Positions 6,625-14,338 of a stretch of DNA of 64,000 bases are shown here, in pieces. Made by a program: the position numbers and the translations under genes. Source of the DNA: Gemmatimonadota bacterium (GTDB lineage: Bacteria; Gemmatimonadota; Gemmatimonadetes; Longimicrobiales; Gaopeijiaceae); NCBI GenBank assembly GCA_021295815.1, contig JAGWBQ010000004.1:96527-160526 (forward strand). The letters run 5' to 3'. Position 1 is the stretch's first letter, and the number at the start of each line of letters is the position of its first letter. The notes below the pieces were generated by a model. The model did not search any database. It was not told the DNA's origin and worked only from the letters and a program-made list of their open reading frames with translations.

Positions 6625-8004
6625 ATGATCGACAGACGCGATTTCCTGAAGACCGCCGGGAAAGGGGTCGGCATAGCGGGCGCCGGCCTCGTCCTGCCGA
6701 CCGGAGGCCCGGCGTCCGGAGGGAACCGCAGCCCTTCGAGCGAACGGCAGGAGGGTGGGGCGCCGTTCGTCCGTTCAGGGCAAATGCCGGACGTGGTGGT
6801 CGTGGGCGCCGGCAACTTCGGCACCTGGACCGCCTATCACCTTCGGCGGCTGGGAGCGAGAGTCACCCTCGTCGACCAGTACGGACCAGGCAACTCCCGA
6901 TCGGCGTCCGGAGGCGAGACCAGGGGAGTGCGCACGTCCTACGGGGACCGCCCGCACGGGATCGACTGGTCGAAGTGGGCCGCCCGCGCGATCGAACGCT
7001 GGCAGGAGTGGGACGAGGAGCACTTCGCGAAAGGCATGCTCCCGCGCCTCTTCTTCACGACCGGCGACATCATCATGCGAGACGAGATGACGCCCTTCAT
7101 GGAGCAGTCGATCGAGAACTGGCGGGAGATGGACTGGCCCTACGAGGTGTTGAGCGCGGACGAGATCCGCTACCGCTGGTCCGTCATCCGCACGCCGGAC
7201 GTGGACGTCGGCCTCTACGAACCCCGGGCCGGCGTGGTGCGCGCGCGCAGGGCGATGGAGTCGGTGGCACAGGTATTCCAGATGGAAGGCGGCGAGCTCG
7301 TGATCGGCAAGGCGCGGCCTCCGGAGGCTGCCGGGCGGCGGATCGACCATGTCCTGGTGGGCGACGGCGAGAGGGTGGCCGGAGGCGCCTTCGTCTTCGC
7401 GCTCGGTCCGTGGTTCCCCAAGTACTTCCCCGAACTCATGGGAAGGCGGCTGCGCACGAGCACGGTAGGCCACACCTACTACTTCGCGACTCCGCCCGGA
7501 GACGAGGGCTACCGCCACCCGAACTGTCCCAGCTACAACGTCCCGGGTGTGACGGGCTGGCCGGCGCTCGGCAGCGATTCCCGCGGATTCCGGATCCGCA
7601 CCGGCGGCGCCAGCTTCGACGATCCCGACACAAGCATCCGCTGGATCCCGGAGGATCGCCACGACCGCCCGCGCGGAGTTCTCGCCAAGTACTTTCCGGC
7701 TCTCGCCGAGCTGCCCATCAACGAGACCCGGGCCTGCCACTACTGCGGCACGGTCTCGCGCAACTTCATCATCGACCGGCATCCCGGCTTCGACAACGGT
7801 TGGTTGGCGGGCGGAGGATCGGCCGAGTCCTTCAAGCAGGGGCCGGTCCTCGGCGAGTACGTCGCCCGGCGAGTCCTCGACCAAAGGGCTTCCGACGATC
7901 CCGACGTCGCTCTGGACGAGGGCTTCCGGCTCGCGGAGGAGGAGTTTCCCGAAGACGAGGGCAACTGGTCCGATGGGGAAGGGGAGGGTTGGGTCGACCG
8001 GTAA
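6625..8004 (+). CDS. Tat-exported FAD-dependent amine oxidoreductase (DAO / sarcosine-oxidase-like)
   Basis: A 459-residue flavoprotein starting at ATG 6625. The N-terminus MIDRRDFLKTAGKGVG is a twin-arginine signal. The FAD-binding motif VVVVGAGNFGTWTAYHL begins near residue 55, and SASGGETRGVRTSYGD is the second flavin contact typical of monomeric sarcosine oxidase and N-methyltryptophan oxidase. The C-terminal FIIDRHPGFDNGWLAGGGSAESFKQGP matches the closing DAO flavin motif. It probably oxidises an amine or amino acid derivative outside the cytoplasmic membrane, with the adjacent lipoprotein cytochrome c a possible electron acceptor. The covalent flavin Cys seen in MSOX is not clearly present, so the substrate is open. 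Confidence 0.85.
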   Translation: MIDRRDFLKTAGKGVGIAGAGLVLPTGGPASGGNRSPSSERQEGGAPFVRSGQMPDVVVVGAGNFGTWTAYHLRRLGARVTLVDQYGPGNSRSASGGETRGVRTSYGDRPHGIDWSKWAARAIERWQEWDEEHFAKGMLPRLFFTTGDIIMRDEMTPFMEQSIENWREMDWPYEVLSADEIRYRWSVIRTPDVDVGLYEPRAGVVRARRAMESVAQVFQMEGGELVIGKARPPEAAGRRIDHVLVGDGERVAGGAFVFALGPWFPKYFPELMGRRLRTSTVGHTYYFATPPGDEGYRHPNCPSYNVPGVTGWPALGSDSRGFRIRTGGASFDDPDTSIRWIPEDRHDRPRGVLAKYFPALAELPINETRACHYCGTVSRNFIIDRHPGFDNGWLAGGGSAESFKQGPVLGEYVARRVLDQRASDDPDVALDEGFRLAEEEFPEDEGNWSDGEGEGWVDR

Positions 8005-8148
8005 TCGGTCGCAATATCGCTGCGGACAGTGATTCCGAGACCTCGAAGCATGATCGGGCGGCACGGCCGCGCGGGTGGGCGCTCCGGCGACGTGATCGCA
8101 CATCCGGACGGAACGATCCCGACGGTCGGCGCTCTCCGAGCTCCGACC

Positions 8149-9768
8149 ATGGACCGCCAGCTCACCCTGACTCGCTTCATCGAACGGGCCGGGTCACTCT
8201 TCGGCGCCCGCGAGGTGGTGAGCTGTAACGGCGGCGAACGCGAGCGGCTCACCTGGCGTGGGATCGCGGATCGGACGGCACGTATGGTCGGAGCCCTGAG
8301 GCGGACGGGCGTGAAGCCCGGGGACCGGGTGGCGACGCTTGCCTGGAACCATCACCGCCATCTCGAGCTCTACTTCGCCGTTCCGGCGATGGGTGCGGTG
8401 CTGCACACGGTCAACCCGCGGCTCGCGCCCGGACAGATCGACCGCATTCTCATGGACGGCGGCTCCAGACTGATCTTCGCCGACCCCGACCTGCGCGACC
8501 TCGTGCCCCACCGGCTGGAGGTGGCCGACCACGAGGCCCTAGTGAACGCCGGACCGTCGGAGCCCTTCCCGGAGCTCTCGGAGTGGACGGCGTGCGGTCT
8601 TTGCCACACTTCGGGAACGACCGGCGACCCCAAGGGCGTCCTCTACTCTCACCGCGCCCTGGTGCTTCATGCGCTGGCCATAGCTCTTCCGGACGGCTTC
8701 GGTATCGCGGAGCGCGACACCGTGCTCCCGGTCGTGCCGATGTTCCACGCTTCGGCCTGGGGGATGCCCTACGCCGCGGCAATGACCGGAGCGGGGCTGG
8801 TGCTTCCCGGTCCTCGCCCGAACGCCCGGCGCGTCGCGGAGCTGCTGTCGGCGGAATGCGTGACCTTTGCCGCCGGAGTGCCCATGATCTGGAACGAGGT
8901 GCTCGATGAGCTGCGCCGCGAACCGCGGCCGCTTTCGCCGGACTTGCGCATTCACGCCGGCGGCGCACCTTCGCCACCTTCTCTTGTCGACGCCTGGGAG
9001 AAAGAGTTGGGCGTCGAGGTGATCACCGGCTGGGGCATGACCGAGATTTCTCCGGTGGGTGCCGTCACCCATCCGCGAGCGAACCGGCGGAGGCCGGGCT
9101 CGGCTACCGCCCCGGTTCGGCCTCGGGACCCGGATGGCGCCCCGGATTCGGGCTCGGCGTTCGGCTGGGCGGAGGGCTCGTCGGCCCGGTACTCGCAGGG
9201 AACACCGCTTCCCCTGGTGGAGACGCGCATTACCGACGACGACGCCCGCGAGCTGGCCCGTGACGGCATCGGCGTCGGCGAACTTGAGGTGCGCGGACCG
9301 TGGGTTGCGGGCTCCTACTTCGGACGCGACCCGGAGGACGACCCCGATGCCTTCCGCGACGGATGGCTGCGTACCGGCGACATCGCCACGATGGACGCCG
9401 AAGGCTACATTCGGCTCGTGGACCGCTCCAAGGACCTGGTGCGTTCAGGCGGCGAGTGGATATCGTCCGTTCAGCTCGAAAACGCCATCGCCGGCGTCGG
9501 CGGCGTGGCCGACGCGGCGGTGGTGGCGATGCCCCATCCGCGCTGGCAGGAGCGGCCTTGCGCCTTCGTGGTCCCGAAAGCGCCGCCCGATACGTACGCG
9601 GAGCACTCCCTCAGAGGAGAGGTCCTCCGCGAGCTCGGCTCCCTTTTCCCGAAGTGGTGGCTTCCGGACAGAATAGAGTTCATCCGCGAGATTCCGCGCA
9701 CCGCCACGGGCAAGATCGACAAGCGCCGGCTCCGTATCGCCGCAGCTTCGCCGGAGGACGGAAAGTGA
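8149..9768 (+). CDS. Acyl-CoA ligase (AMP-forming fatty-acyl-CoA synthetase)
   Basis: A 539-residue ANL-family enzyme that activates a carboxylic acid to acyl-AMP and then acyl-CoA. An open frame begins 40 codons earlier, but ATG 8149 (MDRQLTLTRFIERAGSLFG) matches the usual N-terminus and length of the family. Motifs seen: the P-loop TSGTTGDPKGV near residue 153, GWGMTE near 295, the ribose-binding RTGDIA near 408, and the catalytic lysine in TATGKIDKRRL near 520. The chain length of the acid cannot be predicted. The stop overlaps the start of a hotdog thioesterase (GTGA), so the pair are co-translated. Confidence 0.9.
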   Translation: MDRQLTLTRFIERAGSLFGAREVVSCNGGERERLTWRGIADRTARMVGALRRTGVKPGDRVATLAWNHHRHLELYFAVPAMGAVLHTVNPRLAPGQIDRILMDGGSRLIFADPDLRDLVPHRLEVADHEALVNAGPSEPFPELSEWTACGLCHTSGTTGDPKGVLYSHRALVLHALAIALPDGFGIAERDTVLPVVPMFHASAWGMPYAAAMTGAGLVLPGPRPNARRVAELLSAECVTFAAGVPMIWNEVLDELRREPRPLSPDLRIHAGGAPSPPSLVDAWEKELGVEVITGWGMTEISPVGAVTHPRANRRRPGSATAPVRPRDPDGAPDSGSAFGWAEGSSARYSQGTPLPLVETRITDDDARELARDGIGVGELEVRGPWVAGSYFGRDPEDDPDAFRDGWLRTGDIATMDAEGYIRLVDRSKDLVRSGGEWISSVQLENAIAGVGGVADAAVVAMPHPRWQERPCAFVVPKAPPDTYAEHSLRGEVLRELGSLFPKWWLPDRIEFIREIPRTATGKIDKRRLRIAAASPEDGK

Positions 9769-10199
9769 ATCCCGACTCGAACGCCCGCTTCCGCTTCCAC
9801 CATCCCGTGGAGGTCCGGTTCGTGGATCTGGATGCGGCATCGCACGTTCACCACTCCAGGGTCCTCGTCTACTTCGAAGAAGCGCGCTGGGCCTATTGGA
9901 CCGAGCTGATGGGGTGGCCCGAGGAGGGCGAGTGGGGTTTCGTGCTCGCCAGGGCGCATGTGCGCTGGCGAAGGCGCATCTTCTGGCCGCAGACCCTCAC
10001 GGTGGGAGTGCGCGTGAGCGCCATCGGTCGCCGCAGCTTCGAAATGGAGTTCGAGGTCGCCGACGCCGAGGGTGACGTTCTGGCGTGCGGAGGCAGCACC
10101 CAGGTCACCTACGACTTCGCCAAGGGGCGCTCGATCGCCGTGCCTGAAGACCTCCGGGAGAAGTTCACCGACTTCGACGGCCCCTTTTCAAGTGGCTGA
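9765..10199 (+). CDS. Acyl-CoA thioesterase, 4HBT/YbgC family
   Basis: A 144-residue single-hotdog-domain thioesterase starting at GTG 9765, overlapping the ligase stop by four bases. The active-site region VEVRFVDLDAASHVHHSRVLVYFEEAR matches the 4-hydroxybenzoyl-CoA thioesterase pattern in which an Asp (DLD) precedes the H-x-x-x-Y-like loop. The C-terminal strands DVLACGGSTQVTYDFAKGRS complete the fold. Paired with an acyl-CoA ligase it may hydrolyse or recycle the CoA product, or both may work on different substrates of one pathway. No terminator follows; a 272-base gap separates it from the TPR gene. Confidence 0.88.
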   Translation: MNPDSNARFRFHHPVEVRFVDLDAASHVHHSRVLVYFEEARWAYWTELMGWPEEGEWGFVLARAHVRWRRRIFWPQTLTVGVRVSAIGRRSFEMEFEVADAEGDVLACGGSTQVTYDFAKGRSIAVPEDLREKFTDFDGPFSSG

Positions 10200-10308
10200 C
10201 GGGCGCGAGCGGCTTCCGCGGCACCCGGACCTGGAATGGCGAACGGACCGCGGACGGCGAGGGGCGTGAGCGGGCGGGATGGCGCCGGATGCGCCGACCG
10301 CGACCAAC

Positions 10309-10337
10309 TTTACGTGGTATCGTTATGTGCTTAACTT
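10309..10337 (+). promoter_or_regulatory. Candidate promoter for the TPR protein gene
   Basis: TTTACG (10309-10314) and TAACTT (10332-10337) are 17 bases apart in a locally AT-rich patch within an otherwise GC-rich gap. The same -10-like hexamer occurs before mraZ with the same spacing. The leader that follows, about 130 bases, contains a 7-bp hairpin CACACCC/GGGTGTG at 10420-10438 with loop GCGGA. Start site not mapped. Confidence 0.4.
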
Positions 10338-10471
10338 ATTCGTCCACTTTAGACCGATGGCCAGTGAGAGCCGGCCACCGGAGAAGAGCCCAGATACGTC
10401 GCGGAACCTGCGACGGACGCACACCCGCGGAGGGTGTGAAGCGGGGAAGGCACCCCGGGAGAGAACAGGAA

Positions 10472-12214
10472 ATGGTTGGAAGGTTCGTAGCTGCCGTCGC
10501 GCTCGCGACTCTGATCGTCGACGCCCCGGTTGATCTGGCGGCGCAGGATGCCGCGCGCCCGCGCATCCTGATCCCTTACTTCACGCCGGCCGAGGAGGTC
10601 AGTGACCGCTTCGGGAAGGAGATCAGCAAGAAGCTTCAGGAGATCATCAACCGGACGCACCCGCTCTACGTCGCGATCCCCGAGAGAGAGATCAAGGACG
10701 CCGTCAAGAACTTCGACCTGAACATCGAGGACCTCACCTGCGTCCAAGCCCGGCAGCTCTCGAGCCACATCGACGCCGCCATCGTCATGTGCGGCTCCTA
10801 TACGGAGGAGGCCGGCAAGCGCTACGCCTTCGTTTCGGAAATCTGGGACATGAAGACGAGCGAAAAGCTCGATATCACGCCCCACACGGTTGCCGAGAAG
10901 GATTACGAGCAAGCCGCCGACCACATCCTCGGGGAGTTCGACACCTACGTCGAGATTGTCCGGTCACGCCAATTCTGCGCCGAATCTCAGGCGAGCCAGC
11001 AATGGGAGAACGCCCTGCGCCAGTGTGACAACGCCCTCCGACTCAATCCCACCGCAAACTCGGTCAGATACCGTCGGGCCCGCATTCTCATGGAGATGAA
11101 CCGTCTCCCGGAGGCGCTCGAGGAGCTGGAAACCGTGATAGCGGCGGACGCCGTTCACGCCGAAGCTTACGAAAGCGCCGGCTACGTCGCGACGCAGATC
11201 GCCGAGACCGAGGAAGACAAGCTCGTCGCGCGGGGCTATTTGGAGAAGTACCTCGAGCTGAACCCAATGAACGCTGGGACACGCATGACCGTCGCGTGGG
11301 GGCTGGCCCAGGCCGGAGACCCTGTCGGCGCCATGGGGCTCATCTCCGCCGGTCTCGAACTCGACGCCGAGAACGTCGACCTCTGGGAGCAGTACGGCAA
11401 TTTCGCCTTCAACGCCGCCGAGCAGGCCAACACCGGCGGGGCCGCCGCCGAGCTCAATCCGGAGACGGAGCGCCACTACCGCGAGGCCATCGACGCTTAC
11501 GGTCGCTTGTACGACGCGAGGGGTGCCGAGACCCAAGTCGGGCGGCTTCGCAACGTCATGGCCGCCTACCTCCAGTTAGGTGATGTCGATGGCGCCTTGG
11601 AGCTGGGCGCGAGGGCGACGGAGACCCACGCGGAAGAGCCGGATATCTGGTCGATTTACGCCCAGGGGCTCTTCGATTCCGGTCACCTCGACGAGTCCTT
11701 GGAGGCATTGAACCAGCTCGAGGCCATCAACCCGAACTACCAGAACCTCGCGGTTCGCAAGGCGACGATCCTGTTGGTGCAGGACCAACTCGAGGATGCC
11801 GTCGCTCTATTGACCCGTGCGGTCGCCACCGGTCGGACCGACGCCGATGCGGCCGGCAACATCCTGTACAACGACGCCGCCTTGAACGGCTACCAGAAAA
11901 ACGACTGGACGTACACCATCACGCGTCTGGTGCCGGCCAAGCAGATCGAAGGCGTATCGTCCGGCTTCGTGAGCAAGGCGGATTTCCTGCACGGCTACTC
12001 TCTCTATGAGTCCGCTGTCAGGCGCCAGGAGCCTAGCACCTTGGCGAGCGCGAACGCCACGCTGCCCGACTTCAGGCGGGTAATCACCCTTATGGACGGA
12101 GCAGCCGAATACGCTGCCTCCAGCGGTAGGACGGCCAACGTAAACGAAATCGTGGCGGCGGCGACCCAGTACGTCGACATTCAGGAGGCGATCATCCGCC
12201 GGGGCGGCGTCTGA
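10472..12214 (+). CDS. Secreted tetratricopeptide-repeat protein
   Basis: A 580-residue exported protein. The reading frame is open further upstream, but ATG 10472 has AGGA just before it and begins a signal peptide (MVGRFVAAVALATLIVDAPVDLAAQD, cut after LAAQ or nearby). The first 140 residues form a domain with ARPRILIPYFTPAEEVSDRFG, resembling the GNA1162/CsgG-like N-terminal folds often seen before TPR arrays; that comparison is tentative. From residue about 150 onward there are multiple TPR units, for example QWENALRQCDNALRLNP and GHLDESLEALNQLEAINP. Such proteins act as periplasmic scaffolds. Partner unknown. The gene is followed by a strong intrinsic terminator. Confidence 0.8.
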   Translation: MVGRFVAAVALATLIVDAPVDLAAQDAARPRILIPYFTPAEEVSDRFGKEISKKLQEIINRTHPLYVAIPEREIKDAVKNFDLNIEDLTCVQARQLSSHIDAAIVMCGSYTEEAGKRYAFVSEIWDMKTSEKLDITPHTVAEKDYEQAADHILGEFDTYVEIVRSRQFCAESQASQQWENALRQCDNALRLNPTANSVRYRRARILMEMNRLPEALEELETVIAADAVHAEAYESAGYVATQIAETEEDKLVARGYLEKYLELNPMNAGTRMTVAWGLAQAGDPVGAMGLISAGLELDAENVDLWEQYGNFAFNAAEQANTGGAAAELNPETERHYREAIDAYGRLYDARGAETQVGRLRNVMAAYLQLGDVDGALELGARATETHAEEPDIWSIYAQGLFDSGHLDESLEALNQLEAINPNYQNLAVRKATILLVQDQLEDAVALLTRAVATGRTDADAAGNILYNDAALNGYQKNDWTYTITRLVPAKQIEGVSSGFVSKADFLHGYSLYESAVRRQEPSTLASANATLPDFRRVITLMDGAAEYAASSGRTANVNEIVAAATQYVDIQEAIIRRGGV

Positions 12215-12280
12215 CGAACCGACTTTTCTTTTAGACACCCGGTCTTCCCTCCCCCGGTGACGGGAGGGGGATCGGATCAG

Positions 12281-12316
12281 GCCCCGGAGCCGCCTGATGC
12301 GGCCTCGGGGCTTTCT
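12281..12316 (+). terminator. Intrinsic terminator after the TPR gene
   Basis: A 13-bp stem (12281-12293 with 12299-12311), with one A-C mismatch and one G-T pair, encloses loop CTGAT and is followed by TTTCTGTT. A second hairpin, CCCTCCC/GGGAGGG, lies just upstream at 12247-12268. Together they separate the TPR gene from the mraZ operon. Confidence 0.8.
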
Positions 12317-12684
12317 GTTGCTCGGACTCTCTCGGGTTTTCTGCATCAAAGGCGACCGCTCGGCCGCTCTGCCAGCGTCACGGGCGACCGTCTCTCGGCG
12401 ACGAAAAACGTCGAAACGCGACAATTGACGCGTCATGGACGGTCCGAGCGGACGTTCGGTATTATCGGGAAACGTTCGGAAATAGCCCGTGTTTCGGAGC
12501 CTTGGCAATAGGCCATAAACCCAGTGTTCGTAAGGGTTTACGGCACGTCGGCGACCTGCCGCCCCGGACGAGGAGTTTCGGTAAACTCCAAGTTGCGTAT
12601 CTACGCCCCTCCCGCTAACTTACTTCCACGGCATCTTGTAACCATTCTCTCGCCAACTCACTACCAGGTTACCACCAAGGCTTC
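12317..12684. other. Gene-free regulatory gap upstream of mraZ
   Basis: This gap holds no convincing gene. It contains a direct repeat ACGTTCGG at 12452-12459 and 12472-12479, exactly 20 bases apart. It also has an inverted repeat AAACCC/GGGTTT (12517-12522 and 12534-12539) and a perfect 7-bp inverted repeat GGAGTTT-CGGT-AAACTCC (12572-12589) directly upstream of a candidate -35 box. The TGGG-type direct repeats known as MraZ operators in other bacteria are not seen. Confidence 0.5.
12593..12621 (+). promoter_or_regulatory. Candidate promoter of the division/cell-wall operon
   Basis: TTGCGT (12593-12598) and TAACTT (12616-12621) are separated by 17 bases and lie 63 bases before the mraZ start codon. 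A perfect inverted repeat ends 3 bases upstream of the -35-like hexamer, which would suit an operator. No other promoter-like spacing was found closer to mraZ. Confidence 0.45.
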
Positions 12685-13113
12685 ATGCAAGGCGACTTCG
12701 CGACCGGCTACGATCATCGCATCGACGGTGCGGGAAGGATCAATTTGCCTGCACAGCATCGCCGGGCCGTGCCCGGCGGATCGCTCTGGGTCGTGCAGCT
12801 CCACCGGGATTTCCTGACCCTCTACACCGCCGAGGGCTTCGAGGCGTTGAAGGAACGACTGACGGCCTACCGGCTTCAGGGTCCGAAGCAGGCGAGAGCG
12901 TACAGAAAGGCCTTCGGAAGTGCCACTCCGTTAGAGGTCGACGCGACGGGTCGCGTCCTGATTCCGAAGAAACTCCGGGAAAAGTGCGGCCTGGCCGGCA
13001 TCGTGAAGGTCCTGGGCGCCGGAAACCGGATCGAGCTGTGGAACCTCGACAGATATAACGAGGTTGTCGGCGACGACTTCGAGGATGTCGACATCCCGGA
13101 GGACATCTTCTGA
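12685..13113 (+). CDS. mraZ: Transcriptional regulator MraZ
   Basis: A 142-residue MraZ, the DNA-binding regulator that heads the dcw cluster in many bacteria. It has two AbrB/SpoVT-like halves. The first contains HRIDGAGRINLPAQHRRAV, and the second contains DATGRVLIPKKLRE; both match the DxxGRxxxP signature. Length is normal for the family, which works as a ring-shaped oligomer that binds direct repeats upstream of its own gene. The start has a weak AAGG before it. The stop overlaps the rsmH start (TGATG), so the two are translationally coupled. Confidence 0.95.
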   Translation: MQGDFATGYDHRIDGAGRINLPAQHRRAVPGGSLWVVQLHRDFLTLYTAEGFEALKERLTAYRLQGPKQARAYRKAFGSATPLEVDATGRVLIPKKLREKCGLAGIVKVLGAGNRIELWNLDRYNEVVGDDFEDVDIPEDIF

Positions 13114-14054
13114 TGACCGGCCCGAGCTACCACGAACCGGTGATGACCCGGGAGGTCGTCCGGCTGGTCGCGCCGAGGGACGGGGCGCTCTACCTGGACG
13201 GTACGGCAGGCGGCGGTGGCCACGCCCGCGCGATTCTGGGCGCGGCGGCCGAGTGTCGACTTGTGGCGGTCGATATCGACCCGGAGGCGATAAGCGCCAC
13301 GGGTCGAGTCCTCGGAGATGGAGGATTTACCGGGCGGTTCCGGCTCGTGCTCGGCAACTTCTCCGAGATATCCGCAGACGAGCTCGACTCGGATGGGCTC
13401 GACGGAGCCCTGCTCGATCTCGGTGTGAGCTCGCATCAGCTCGACGACGAGGCGCGCGGTTTCACCTTCGCTCGCGGCGCCCCGCTGGACATGCGCATGG
13501 CGCGGGGCGGAGAGGATGATCGGGAGAACGCCGCCCAACTGCTCGCCCGTTCGACCAGGGAGGAGCTCACTCACTTATTCAAGGCGTACGGCGAGGTGGT
13601 CGGAGCGCGGGCGTTGGCCAAGCAGGTCGCACGCAGGTGTCGAGAGGGGTGCATGGCGACGAGCGACGACCTGGTGGCCGCCCTCGCCAGAACCCTGGGT
13701 CGCCTTCCGAAAGCGCAGGAGAAAGCCAGAGTCTTTCAGGCCGTGCGCGTCGCGGTGAACCGGGAACTGGAGTCGCTCGGTCGCGGACTGGAGGTCATAA
13801 GGGACCTGCTCCGCGCGAATGCCGTGTTGGTCGTGATCAGCTACCATTCCCTCGAGGACCGCATAGTCAAGCGGGCCTTCCGGGAGTGGAGCGGCGGCTG
13901 CGTCTGCCCGAGCGGACTGCCGGCCTGCGCCTGCGGAGCCCGTTCCTTGGGCGAAGTCGTGACCCGGAGGCCGCTCCGGCCGTCGGATTCCGAGATCGGG
14001 CGCAACCACAGGGCGCGATCGGCGCGCCTGCGGGCGTGGAGGAGGGCGGCCTGA
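13113..14054 (+). CDS. rsmH: 16S rRNA (cytosine(1402)-N4)-methyltransferase RsmH
   Basis: A 313-residue SAM-dependent methyltransferase (also called MraW) that modifies C1402 in the 16S rRNA decoding centre. The family signature is clear: YHEPVM at the N-terminus, SAM motif DGTAGGGGHA (residues 29-38), DIDP, LLDLGVSSHQLDD, FTFARGAPLDMRM and SYHSLEDRIVKR. A Cys-rich patch near residue 270 (CVCPSGLPACACG) is common in this family. The start and stop both overlap neighbours by one base in TGATG form. Confidence 0.96.
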   Translation: MTGPSYHEPVMTREVVRLVAPRDGALYLDGTAGGGGHARAILGAAAECRLVAVDIDPEAISATGRVLGDGGFTGRFRLVLGNFSEISADELDSDGLDGALLDLGVSSHQLDDEARGFTFARGAPLDMRMARGGEDDRENAAQLLARSTREELTHLFKAYGEVVGARALAKQVARRCREGCMATSDDLVAALARTLGRLPKAQEKARVFQAVRVAVNRELESLGRGLEVIRDLLRANAVLVVISYHSLEDRIVKRAFREWSGGCVCPSGLPACACGARSLGEVVTRRPLRPSDSEIGRNHRARSARLRAWRRAA

Positions 14055-14338
14055 TGCGCGGCCGAGTCTACCTGGGAATCGTGGTCCTGATACTGGCGGC
14101 GCTCGGGGTGCTCGGCGCGGTCGCGAGCCGGCAGGCATCGAGCCTGGACGCGCTGGAGCGCCGGGACGAGCTCCGCCGCCAGAACGCGCAGATGGAAGAA
14201 CGCGTCACTCTGGTGAGCGAGGAGCTTCGGGCGCTTCTCTCCCGTCGGATGGTCTCGTCCCGGGCATCCGAGCTCCTGGGCATGCGCACGCCCTCAGGAA
14301 ACGAGCTGGTGCTGCTTCCGGTGGGGAACGACCGATGA
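14054..14338 (+). CDS. ftsL: Cell division protein FtsL-like
   Basis: A 94-residue bitopic protein with a single N-terminal membrane segment (LGIVVLILAALGVLGAV) and a downstream coiled coil (ALERRDELRRQNAQMEERV). That layout, plus the place between rsmH and ftsI, identifies the FtsL role: a periplasmic helix that would pair with FtsB and FtsQ and activate FtsWI. Sequence conservation in this family is low, so the call depends on topology and synteny. Its start overlaps rsmH and its stop overlaps ftsI. Confidence 0.85.
   Translation: MRGRVYLGIVVLILAALGVLGAVASRQASSLDALERRDELRRQNAQMEERVTLVSEELRALLSRRMVSSRASELLGMRTPSGNELVLLPVGNDR

Noticed and set aside
6775..8103. 442-codon minus-strand ORF
   Set aside because: Antisense to the FAD-dependent oxidase gene; no motif of its own.
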